Below, one piece after another: positions 21,235-30,800 of a stretch of 43,303 nt of DNA (within the stretch, counting starts at the first letter, position 1; each line of letters begins with the position of its first letter). Position numbers and translations under genes: made by a program. The stretch lies in IMG/VR virus record IMGVR_UViG_3300021513_000008, positions 1 to 43,303 of that record, one strand, 5' to 3'. This DNA is from a virus. The notes beneath the pieces were generated by a model. The model saw nothing but the letters and a program-made list of their open reading frames with translations. It searched no databases and was not told where the DNA came from.

Positions 21235-21267
21235 GATACAGTTGTTTTAACTATTATTTATTATATT

Positions 21268-21735
21268 TTAAATTCCAGCTAAATATAGAGCAACTGTTCC
21301 TGTTGAAATAGATGTAACAATAGCTTTAACAGATTTTGCACCATAAGTTTCTACAACTATATGTTCACCAATATACAAAGAACCATTTTGAATAGAGGTT
21401 GCTATTAAGTCTAATTCTGGCGTGATAAAAATACGATCACTATTATCTTTAAATTTTAACCTTATTTTTGCAGTCGCACCGCTTGTTGAAAATTCAGGCG
21501 AAATATTAATTTTAGAGAGTCGTCGACAATAATATTCAGATGTTTCTTCACTAACAACTAATCCTATACCTGGTCCTAATAAATTACAGGGTGCATTGCA
21601 TAACGCTACAACTTGAATATAATCATCATCCCAACCCTCTATTCCAGCTACTGGAATATTAGTATTATCTTCAGAATCTTTGACATGTAAATCGGGCATA
21701 TCTAAAGTTTCAACTGTTGAAAATAAAATAAGCAT
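21268..21735 (-). CDS. Hypothetical structural protein, 155 residues
   Basis: A beta-rich protein (MLILFSTVETLDMPDLHVKD...). It alternates hydrophobic strands and acidic loops (AKIRLKFKDNSDRIFITPEL, GEHIVVETYGAKSVKAIVTS) and ends LYLAGI. AAGGAG precedes the ATG. The last gene before the intergenic segment and the second late promoter, it closes the distal-tail operon. No domain is recognised; the fold pattern and place suggest a small virion protein. Confidence 0.6.
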   Translation of the reverse strand: MLILFSTVETLDMPDLHVKDSEDNTNIPVAGIEGWDDDYIQVVALCNAPCNLLGPGIGLVVSEETSEYYCRRLSKINISPEFSTSGATAKIRLKFKDNSDRIFITPELDLIATSIQNGSLYIGEHIVVETYGAKSVKAIVTSISTGTVALYLAGI

Positions 21736-21745
21736 AATTTACTCC

Positions 21746-22270
21746 TTAATAATCTCCAAATTCACTTATTGTTAAACTAGGTAACTCAATAGATGATTTA
21801 AATTTAGAGCTAAATTGAATTGGTAAATCCATAAATTCATCATTAGATTGTAATATTATATCTTCATTTATAAATAAATATGTTTTAGGACTTATAAACT
21901 CTATCTTTGTTCCAATTTCTGGAATACTTTCAAAGCTAAGATTATATAAAAAAGGTTGATTTAAATCTAATTCTGCAAATAAATTTTTTGTATTACCACT
22001 AATAGTATTAAAACCTGAATGTGCAAAAATACCGAATAACATTTTAGCTGAAATAGATTCACATACAAATGAACCTGTTACAGAAATTTCTTCGATCACA
22101 CCTTCTGTCGAAATATTTGAAACTAAAATATGCTTATTAGATTGTGTAGATAATAATACATCATCAAATAACCACTTAATATTAGGATATAACTTAAATT
22201 CTCTACAAAATCCTATATCTATACCATCTATTTTTACTATACCCCCTGCTACGGTTAATTTTTCAATCAT
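21746..22270 (-). CDS. Hypothetical tail-associated protein, 174 residues
   Basis: Starts MIEKLTVAGGIVKIDGIDIGFCREFKL, an opening typical of phage tail-tube-like or tail-associated beta barrels, in which a signature such as G..V.IDG.DIG is followed by alternating strands. The rest is beta-rich and ends in a Ser-rich tail (IELPSLTISEFGDY). It may be a second tube- or tip-like protein near the distal tail. The main tail tube is the protein at 36719, so the role here is uncertain. GGTGGAGATATATT precedes the ATG. Confidence 0.6.
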   Translation of the reverse strand: MIEKLTVAGGIVKIDGIDIGFCREFKLYPNIKWLFDDVLLSTQSNKHILVSNISTEGVIEEISVTGSFVCESISAKMLFGIFAHSGFNTISGNTKNLFAELDLNQPFLYNLSFESIPEIGTKIEFISPKTYLFINEDIILQSNDEFMDLPIQFSSKFKSSIELPSLTISEFGDY

Positions 22271-22284
22271 AATATATCTCCACC

Positions 22285-22653
22285 TTAAATTTCTTTAAGT
22301 AAAGAAAAACGTAGTTTTAAAATATTAGTTTCATACGTAATATTACAACAAATAGCCACAGGTTTAGAATTTTCTCCATAAATTGCAATCGCTTCACGAC
22401 AAAAAGAAATTGATTTAAAAGGAGGTATGATAATAATACCCATAATATTAATTTGTTTTACTTTTTTCCAATCTATATTATCCCACCAAATTGAATTATC
22501 AGCACTTTCAACTAAAATACTATCATCTTCATACAAAACAGACCATGCTTTATCTTTTGGGATTGTATGCAATGGGATTATTATGTTGTGTGTGACTAAC
22601 TCTGGAATTTCCTGAACATTTTCCAAGTTGACTAATGTTTGAATTTGATCCAC
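22285..22653 (-). CDS. Hypothetical protein, 122 residues, GTG start
   Basis: I set the start at GTG 22653 because AAAGGAGG lies 6 bases upstream; an earlier TTG (22671) sits inside that ribosome binding site. The product (VDQIQTLVNLENVQEIPEL...) is beta-rich and contains WWDNIDWKKVKQINIMG and SFCREAIAIYGENS. It overlaps the preceding gene (22550-22855) by about 104 bases in another frame. No family is recognised. Its place among distal-tail genes suggests a small virion protein. Confidence 0.6.
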   Translation of the reverse strand: MDQIQTLVNLENVQEIPELVTHNIIIPLHTIPKDKAWSVLYEDDSILVESADNSIWWDNIDWKKVKQINIMGIIIIPPFKSISFCREAIAIYGENSKPVAICCNITYETNILKLRFSLLKEI

Positions 22654-22855
22654 GATAATCCTCCTTTTCAAAGTGTTGTAATAATTCTAAGGATTGTTCT
22701 ATTTTAATTAGTAGTTGTTTTGTATCTCCTAAACCTCCAATAAGATATGTTTTTATTTCATTTAATACGGATACCAAGCTTTTTCTACCTTGTGAAGGTA
22801 TGGGCTCTAATTCTTTTTTCAATAACTCAGAAAGTTCACCTTTAATTTTAATCAT
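22550..22855 (-). CDS. Small helical protein, 101 residues, overlapping the next gene
   Basis: Its ATG overlaps the stop of the 937-residue gene (TAATG), supporting translation. Residues 1-66 (MIKIKGELSELLKKELEPIP... IKIEQSLELLQHFEKEDY) are a coherent charged helical region. From residue 67 on, the frame runs through the coding region of the next gene, and the amino acids (Ser/Asn/His-rich, GSNSNISQLGKCSGNS) look unselected. The natural end may lie near residue 66, with the original stop lost, or the overlap is real. No function is recognised. Confidence 0.5.
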   Translation of the reverse strand: MIKIKGELSELLKKELEPIPSQGRKSLVSVLNEIKTYLIGGLGDTKQLLIKIEQSLELLQHFEKEDYRGSNSNISQLGKCSGNSRVSHTQHNNPIAYNPKR

Positions 22856-25668
22856 TAGTTTAATACCACCGAATTTGAATAAGATATATTATTTGGAACA
22901 AAAAATGGACCTGCTACTATTTTACCTGTTCTATCATAAACTATATACTGAATTTTTCCACATTGAGCAAATATACGTGATGTAGATGGAACATCATGTA
23001 TCGTATTATGAGGAGTTAATCTATCACTTGTATCTATTATATTATCCCCAGAATACATACCAAATGTTCCAACAATATAATTACCATCTTGGGTTATAGT
23101 ATAACTGGGACAATAAGGAAACGATCCTTTTATTTCAAAAGTGGCTGGCTGATAAAATTCTTTATCTTCATAATAAGCAAGATTTCCTGTCTGTACAAAC
23201 ATTTCAAAACGATCTTCAATTATTCCTACTAAAGCAGTTATTACAACATTACTATTATTATCAGGTTGAGGAGAGCCAAATGTTAAAGAAATACTGCCAG
23301 AATTATAATCTATTACAGAAGTAGCTAAATGTGAAGACGTATCTATAATCATGCCCTCACCATCATCTATAACCCGATAATTTTGTCCTTCAACCATATA
23401 TTTTACTTCAACACTAAAAGGTTTAATAGGACCATCCATTTGGAATATAAAATTTTCTTGTATACCATTTGCTGCTTGTTCATGATAATCATAATTATAC
23501 TCAATTTCTGTCACATCTATATCAGGTATTCCACCTAGTTGAAATTTAGAAACAACATCCCCATTTACATTTATTAAAACACACCAATAAGTCATTTCTA
23601 ATTCATAATAATATTCTTTCATATAATTATCTATAGATGGGTTATCCCAACTGTTTTCTTCATATTTAGTTACTCGCGATATTCCATATGTAATTACAGT
23701 TTCCCCTTTACTAAAACTAGCAGGTTCATTATAATTATATTCTGGGGATGAGTGAAAAATAGACCCAACAAAAATACCACTAAACATTACTTCCCCAGAA
23801 GTACTATTATCCTGCATAGAAAATTCAATTGTTATCCCATCTACAACTAATGAGCAACTATTATAATCTATATCTAGATATATTGAACGTCCATCTGGAT
23901 CATATTCTATATATTTTCTACCTGAAACATAATTTATAACCGCAGGTACATATAAAGTGCTTTGTATATTATGATAATGTCCTCCGCCTGTTAAAAATTG
24001 TGTAGCATTAAACCCATATTCTTCTGTATGAGTACTATTTGTAATTCGTCCCAAACCCCATCGATCCCAAGATATTGCTCGATATGTTATACAATGAGGC
24101 CTAAATTTAGTTCTAGGTGCAGAAGAAAAAGCCCGTAAACAAGGCATATTTTGGTATATAGTTTGTTTATCACTACCTAAATGTGTAATACTATCATCCA
24201 TATTAAGAATACATCGATCAAATGAATATTCAGAAGTACTTTGTTCTCCAGGTAAGGTAAAAACACCTACAAAATACCACCTAATTTCTTCTCCTATTAT
24301 ATGATAATCACATCCAAACCCAACGTTAGTAAAATTTGCATCTATCATTAAAGCAAAATGGGATTCACTGTTACACCAACTTGTAAATGCATTATCTAGT
24401 AATTCATTAGTTAAATCAGTATTAATATATACAATTTCATTAAAATTTAAAATTTCTCCTACACTCTGATATTTAATATTTGCTTGATTTACTCTATCTA
24501 CAACTGTTTTTCCTGTTGGATCAACATGCCCAAAAAAATCCTCCGTAGCCATTTTAGTTGCGTAATCTTTTGCTACTATCGCTAATTCACTATCCCAATT
24601 TAATACTGATTCACCATATTCACAAGTTCTAATAATATTGGTTTGTTCTAATAAACGTTTTATTGAATTATCTGTAAGACTAATATTTTCACAATCTTCA
24701 TCTAATACTATATTAGCTACTGAAAAACCTTTTGTATAACTAACTGTTGAACTACCCTCCCATTCAGTGATAGCCCAATAATAATCTCTATCATATAAGA
24801 AAATCAATGCTTCTGATAATCCAAAACGAACTACATCTGGAATAGATAAAGTTCCACCAAATGATGGATGATTATATGTCCATCGTATATCTGATCCGCC
24901 CCCATATGCAGGCCAACTAAATCCTAATCCCCACATTATATCCGGAAGACCTAATCCAAGTGTAGGTGCAGAAGGAATATTATTATTATCTTTATAAGAA
25001 ACATCTAACCAAAATAAACGTTTTCTTGGTTCAAAAGCCCAACGAGATGTTACACCTCTAGGTGTACCTGTAGTTAATAAGTATCTTCTAACAAAACCTA
25101 TATTTCTAATAATACAAGGATGTTTTGGATTATTACCTAACCAACGAATAGTTCTATTAGAATACCAATTCTCAAAGACTTTGATTAGTACATAGCCATC
25201 ATGTGTTGCTACAATTAAACCATCATCTTCACATGTTCTAGAATCAATTTTATTATCTTTTATTTTTTTTGTTACTCTTTCTGATAAAAATACTCCTTTG
25301 TGTGTTTTATTAAAATAATCAGATTTAGAGTCATCTCGTACTAATTTCCCACTTCCATCCGCGGAACCACATGCATTTGATAAATCAAGTAATAATTCTG
25401 ACTTGGTTCCATCGTCTACATCAGCATTTTCAGATTCATTTATTTCACCTTTTTTATTTCTTATAAGACTTGTGCCTATAATATTTTGTTGGGCTATATT
25501 TTCACTCGTTGATATATTATTTGGCGAATTATTAGAAAATTGTAACTTTGTATTTTTTTGCTCGATTTGTGGAGATACTACAACATTACTACTACCTATA
25601 GATTTAGCTATAGATATAGAAAGTATTTCTTGATTTACAATAGTTTTCGCTGTTTCTTGTTTTGCCAT
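22855..25668 (-). CDS. Large tail protein with an internal CAP/SCP domain
   Basis: A 937-residue virion protein. The first 120 residues are Ser/Asn/Lys-rich and low in complexity. At about 333-472 there is a CAP (SCP/PR-1) domain: helix RLLEQTNIIR, LNWDSELAIVAKDYA, then FFGHVDPTG (His381), VGEILNF (Glu405 at the GEN position), AFTSWCNSESHFALMI (His437), and FTNVGFGCDY, WYFVGVF. Flanking regions are beta-rich (IRWTYNHPSFGG; later IEYDPDGRSIYLDIDYNS). The C-terminus carries another beta domain (YYELEMTYWCVLINVNG). CAP domains occur in secreted proteins that bind lipids or polysaccharides and sometimes act as proteases, so this may help adsorption or wall passage. Confidence 0.7.
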   Translation of the reverse strand: MAKQETAKTIVNQEILSISIAKSIGSSNVVVSPQIEQKNTKLQFSNNSPNNISTSENIAQQNIIGTSLIRNKKGEINESENADVDDGTKSELLLDLSNACGSADGSGKLVRDDSKSDYFNKTHKGVFLSERVTKKIKDNKIDSRTCEDDGLIVATHDGYVLIKVFENWYSNRTIRWLGNNPKHPCIIRNIGFVRRYLLTTGTPRGVTSRWAFEPRKRLFWLDVSYKDNNNIPSAPTLGLGLPDIMWGLGFSWPAYGGGSDIRWTYNHPSFGGTLSIPDVVRFGLSEALIFLYDRDYYWAITEWEGSSTVSYTKGFSVANIVLDEDCENISLTDNSIKRLLEQTNIIRTCEYGESVLNWDSELAIVAKDYATKMATEDFFGHVDPTGKTVVDRVNQANIKYQSVGEILNFNEIVYINTDLTNELLDNAFTSWCNSESHFALMIDANFTNVGFGCDYHIIGEEIRWYFVGVFTLPGEQSTSEYSFDRCILNMDDSITHLGSDKQTIYQNMPCLRAFSSAPRTKFRPHCITYRAISWDRWGLGRITNSTHTEEYGFNATQFLTGGGHYHNIQSTLYVPAVINYVSGRKYIEYDPDGRSIYLDIDYNSCSLVVDGITIEFSMQDNSTSGEVMFSGIFVGSIFHSSPEYNYNEPASFSKGETVITYGISRVTKYEENSWDNPSIDNYMKEYYYELEMTYWCVLINVNGDVVSKFQLGGIPDIDVTEIEYNYDYHEQAANGIQENFIFQMDGPIKPFSVEVKYMVEGQNYRVIDDGEGMIIDTSSHLATSVIDYNSGSISLTFGSPQPDNNSNVVITALVGIIEDRFEMFVQTGNLAYYEDKEFYQPATFEIKGSFPYCPSYTITQDGNYIVGTFGMYSGDNIIDTSDRLTPHNTIHDVPSTSRIFAQCGKIQYIVYDRTGKIVAGPFFVPNNISYSNSVVLN

Positions 25669-25793
25669 TTTATATATTTTTTAGTAAATATAATAGTATC
25701 TTGTTTTTTAATAGCTTGAATAATACCTTTACCACACAAACCTATACATACACCTGTATTTTTATTTATAGTAATTACTTTATTGTAATTCAT
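25635..25793 (-). CDS. Possible small protein of 52 residues
   Basis: A short frame from ATG 25793 (overlapping the end of the 685-residue gene by 14 bases) to a TAA at 25637-25635, running 34 bases into the next gene. The product MNYNKVITINKNTGVCIGLC then GKGIIQAIKKQDTIIF is well balanced and includes a CIGLCGKG segment. It fills the otherwise empty gap of 111 bases. There is no clear ribosome binding site, so expression would depend on re-initiation. A tentative call. Confidence 0.35.
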   Translation of the reverse strand: MNYNKVITINKNTGVCIGLCGKGIIQAIKKQDTIIFTKKYIKWQNKKQRKLL

Positions 25794-27837
25794 TGGCTAA
25801 TGCACATGTACTAATAGTTATTAAAACTACATTATTACTATCAACACTTAAAACTAAACCTGTAACTATACGTTCTATAGTTTGTGAAATATTATAAGTT
25901 TGTTTAATAGAGGTATGAACTGAATCTTTATATTTAATATCATAAGGGATTTTAATACCTTCACTTTTAAAATTTACATTCATTCCTATCAAATCTATAG
26001 GATCTAAAAAATAAGTTGAAAAAGCAATTTGTTCAGATATTTTTGCATCTGTTACAAAATTAGTATCCAAATACTCACTCATTTCATCAATCAATAAACA
26101 AGGTAAAGATATATAAATAGAACCTTGTGTCTCAATATCATTATTAATTGAATATAATTTTTTAAATAGTATCGGACCTTCTACTTCAATATTATCTAAA
26201 GCTGCTCCAAAAGAAGATTTAGTATTTACAGTATTAGACCCATCACCTGAAGATACATTTACTGAAATATCAGGAACTGTCTCAGACACTTGTAATCCAT
26301 TTTCATCATAACTTGTAGTTCGTGAGCAAGTAAAAGATGCCATTAAATCCTCAGTAACTACCTTATAAAAATTAATAGTATTTTCTATAGTATAAGTATC
26401 ATCACTACTTATTTTTTTTGTTTTGATTCGATCAATTACTAATTTTCCAGTTTCTTTATTATACGCAAAAGTTTCTTCTGTCTCTGTAATTGTAGGTTTA
26501 ACTTCGTCCCCAACAACAGGTTCATTTCCTTCTTCATCTAAATAACCTGCTAATATAGATTCAACTTCTTCTGTTTTAGTTTTTCTTTGTAATAATAAAG
26601 CACCATCACTGCTACATAATTCATCTACTAATATTTCACCTGAATAATCCATCGCTAATGAACGATGTGAACCACGACCTGATAAGTTAAAATATTTAGT
26701 TTTAAAATCTTCACTTGAAACATGTGTAGGATTATTTAATAATTCATCACTTCCTATAATCACATCATAAGGTGGACCTATTAAATAGGAATTATGCACT
26801 TCTGTTTTTACTTGTGTCATTGATCCAGTTAAAATAGTTTTTGTAGTAAATACAGGATCAGTTGTTTCTCCATAAGGAGTAGGATATTCAACAATTACTT
26901 CTTTTACAGTTTTCGTAGTAGCAATCCAATTTTCATCAAAAACTAAACCTCCTTGAGAAGTTTTATATCCATCTAAAGTAGCTTTTATATAATCTGATGT
27001 ATTCGCAAATTGATGTTCAGTTTGATATGAAAAAGGCTCTCTTTTTAATCGACCATCTACAATATGTGATTCTGTACGAAATGCAGCTGTGACATCCTCT
27101 TGTAAAAATATTTGTTCAGGTCTAGAAATTAAAGCAAGTTGTCTTCTCCAATCTATAGGTTTTATTAAATCTAAATAAATTGTTTTTGCATTATTACTTA
27201 TAGGAAAAGAAATATAAATTGATTTCCCAATATTTGATCTTTCAAAAGGAATAATCCACCAGGAAGGTTTTTGTCCCCATAATGTAGTAGGTGAAAATCT
27301 CTGTAATAATGAAGATAATTGTTCAGCATAAGATCCATTTAAAATTACTATAGGATCAGCTTCAGATATTACTGGAAATTTTAAACAAGGTGAATCTGAT
27401 ATTTTTATAGGTATTTTTATTAAGGATGAGAATAAAACTAAAATATCTTCTAATGTTTCTCCATATATTATTTTCGCTGAATCTGCTATTTTTACAATAT
27501 CATCATTTTTTAAAAAATCAGGATGTATTGTAATAATAGTTGTACATGTTGGAGTAAATAATTTATAAAAATCATAGAGAACTCCTGAGATATTTGTAGT
27601 TGACCCATTATCATTTAAATTTGTAATTAGTAAATTTAATGATATTTCTTGTTTATAATCTTCTGTTATAATAATACCAGATTCATTTTCTGATGATCTT
27701 TTAGAAGATATAGGAAAAGAAATATTTACTATTTCTCCAATTGAATAATTAGAAATAACCTGAGTATCAACTTTCCATGTTGGTTCAGACTCTGGTAACA
27801 TTGATAATTCAAAATTATTGAAAAATAAATCTGTCAT
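25780..27837 (-). CDS. Large distal-tail protein, possible hub-like component
   Basis: A 685-residue protein without signal peptide. It is rich in beta strands with repeated polar loops (FNNFELSMLPESEPTWKVD, QEISLNLLITNLNDNG). There is an acidic insertion (about 430-470) and a C-terminal region with IPYDIKYKDSVHTSIKQTYN and IERIVTGLVLSVDSNNVVLI. The placement after the tape measure and before the CAP protein matches a distal-tail or hub protein in siphophages. There is no specific motif, so hub is an inference from gene order. Confidence 0.6.
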   Translation of the reverse strand: MTDLFFNNFELSMLPESEPTWKVDTQVISNYSIGEIVNISFPISSKRSSENESGIIITEDYKQEISLNLLITNLNDNGSTTNISGVLYDFYKLFTPTCTTIITIHPDFLKNDDIVKIADSAKIIYGETLEDILVLFSSLIKIPIKISDSPCLKFPVISEADPIVILNGSYAEQLSSLLQRFSPTTLWGQKPSWWIIPFERSNIGKSIYISFPISNNAKTIYLDLIKPIDWRRQLALISRPEQIFLQEDVTAAFRTESHIVDGRLKREPFSYQTEHQFANTSDYIKATLDGYKTSQGGLVFDENWIATTKTVKEVIVEYPTPYGETTDPVFTTKTILTGSMTQVKTEVHNSYLIGPPYDVIIGSDELLNNPTHVSSEDFKTKYFNLSGRGSHRSLAMDYSGEILVDELCSSDGALLLQRKTKTEEVESILAGYLDEEGNEPVVGDEVKPTITETEETFAYNKETGKLVIDRIKTKKISSDDTYTIENTINFYKVVTEDLMASFTCSRTTSYDENGLQVSETVPDISVNVSSGDGSNTVNTKSSFGAALDNIEVEGPILFKKLYSINNDIETQGSIYISLPCLLIDEMSEYLDTNFVTDAKISEQIAFSTYFLDPIDLIGMNVNFKSEGIKIPYDIKYKDSVHTSIKQTYNISQTIERIVTGLVLSVDSNNVVLITISTCALANELQ

Positions 27838-27843
27838 TATAAA

Positions 27844-30800
27844 TCATCCATTATAAATCATCTCGTTATTATTATCAATATAATAAATACTTCTATTTTC
27901 TTGTAAAGCAATTGACGTATTATCTGTAAGTGTAGTGGATAATTTAACCCAATCATAAACCTGTTTTTTGTATGATAATGTAAATTTACACTCAAATTTA
28001 GATATAAAAGAATACCAAAACGCATTATTTTGAAAATTTGGTGTACATATTGGATCTAAAGTTTCATCATTTAAAATCTCAATTGCTGCTATTTGTGCTG
28101 CGGTTGTTAATTTATTTTCTGAATGTGTTCTCTTAATAACAACTAAACTATATTTATTTTCTTCATATATATCATAAACAAAACCAAATAGACCATTTAT
28201 AATATCATGTCCGGACCCGTCTAAACGTATTCCTACATTATTTGCTAATCCAATATTAACTTTTTCTACAGTAACTCCTCCAGATATCCAAATATGATGA
28301 TTTGTAATTTGTATAATATTTAAAAAAGTATATTCATCGTCATTTACTGAATAAAAACTATTCCAATTTAAACTATATAGTAGGGTCCAATCACTAAAAA
28401 TATCTGTAGAAGTATATATATTTAATTTATCTGAATCTAATAATGGATAATAAGACGATTTTTGCACAGGGCTAATATTTCGTGTAAGTAAATAAAAAAT
28501 ACCGTCTTTTTCATGTAAAGATATAGCAGTATCTAAAATATCTGTATTTTTAAATTGCTTTATAGTTGTTATAGGTTCTAAATTACTATTTAATATTAAT
28601 ATATCTATATATTGAAATTCATAATCCCAAGTTTGAGGGTATGTAGGATTTGGTATTTCTCGTTTAAAACAATGCCTTGTAACAAAACACCATTGAAGTG
28701 ATTTAGAAAAACTTATATTTTCTAATCGATATCCATAAATTTCATTGTTTCTAACAATAAAAGTATTTTCATATGTGCATTCTAATTTATTTGTTTCTAA
28801 ATTTAATTTGGTGAGAAAAGATCTTTCTTCAGAAAAATACCACCAACCTGGTCTTTTATTTACAATATTAAATAAATATTTATCTTCTGAAATATAAGCA
28901 CCTTCTTCAAGATACGTTGTAAAAGGAGAATTACAAGGTCCCACCCATACACTTTGTCTATTTGTATTAATACTATGTGATAATCTCATAGTACTATCTA
29001 GAGGTCCAATAGGTAGAATATAATTTATTTCACGATAAGGTAAATCAGTGAGTGTTATTTTTAAATTAATACCTAAATCTGTAAATAAATCAATTCCAGT
29101 TTTAATACAAGAATCAATATCAATATTGGAAGAAGTTGAAATACCTGATATTAAAGATGCATATAAATTTGTAGTGGTTTTAACTCCTTGTTTAAAATCA
29201 CTTTGTCCTAAGTTTACTTTTAAAGAAATCGCATCTACTAAATCAATAAAACCTAAACCACCTATATAATAATTATAAGTTGGTTGAAAAAAATTATTTA
29301 TGATTTTATTATAAGAAGTATCATATAATATATAATAAGGATAATGACGTATAAGTGTGCCTGATCCATATGAGTATAATTTATAGAATATTATAAAACC
29401 AAAATTAGAAGCAGCTAAAAGTACATTGTATTGAAATACAGTGTGAGAAAGTGGTTGTCCCGAATAGCTTTCATATTCTATTACATTGTCTTCATCATAT
29501 AAAATAGTTCCATCAAAATCAAAAACAACTACATCTATATCCATATGAGTTGTATCATTATTATAATCAATACTAAGAAATACTAATTTCATAGTATCAG
29601 AAGCATCTACTTGTTTACTTACTCTATTAGGTATATAAATTGGAGGTATAGAAAACCATTTAGTTATTGAATCCACAAAATAAATATGAGAACGATAACA
29701 TCTTTTCAAAAAAGGATCTGTTTCAGAAGGATGTTTTCGATAGTAATCACCAAAATTATCTACTTTATCAGTTTCTGCGATTATTATTACTTTGGTTTCT
29801 GTACAAACTAAATGTAGTAGATCATTACCTATTTTTTTCGTTTCTACTGAAAGATTAACTGCTGAGCATGCGAATAATTCAGGCGAAACTAATGTCACAC
29901 TATCATGTCGACGAAGGAATATATCTAATCTTGGACCTTCACTTTTAAGTTCCCATACAAGGGTTACATTAGAACGTATAGTATTTTCATCATATAAATA
30001 TACTTCTGAATTAATAGCAACAAAAGATTCATCAATTGAAAATAAATTAAATGTAGGATTAGCGGGTGAAATTAAACAGGCTAAACTATCTAATTTAGGG
30101 TCATTTGTATTTAAATCAGAATCTATATCATATACTAAAAGAGCAGGATTTGCAGGAGTATCTTCTGGAACATAGTTAGTATCCGGTGAAACTAAATTAT
30201 CACCACTATTAACACAAGAAGTCCAACATCGTGATTCTACTCCATAACAGACACTTAATAAAGTGTAAAAATTATTAAAAAGATCAATTTGACCCGCTTC
30301 TTCACGAATATATTTTAATATACCATATTGATTAGCTCCTGCCAAATAAAATTCGATTCGTAAATAATGTTCAATTTGTGAATCTGTCCAAACATATATA
30401 CGTTGAACTAATGTATTATATTCTCCTATATAATCAGTATAAGATTTTAAATCAGAATAACTTTGTTGAATATCACAATCTACATCTGTTATTAATCTAA
30501 CAGCATGTATCCAATCTTCAATATGTTCATCCGTTTCAAATAAAGGATCTCCTCCTGAGGTTGATTTTAAACTAAAAGAAGGACTTTCTCCATATATACT
30601 ATGGGATCTTATAACACTAGAAATACCGTATAAATTAGGATGTATTGAATCACTTCCGGAAATATTATTCCAATAAACATAAAAATCTAAATCATATGAT
30701 TGTCCTTTTTCAATTGTATCTAATCTTATAACAATATAACCTGTTTCAGTTTCAATATTACCTACTAAAATAGATGGTAATAATCCCATATTATTTATAT

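Noticed and set aside
28456-28470. Third copy of the late promoter upstream block (plus-strand GATTTTTGCACAG)
   Set aside because: It differs within the block, lies inside the 1334-residue gene, and has no TTGTnT/TATTAT at 17 bases.
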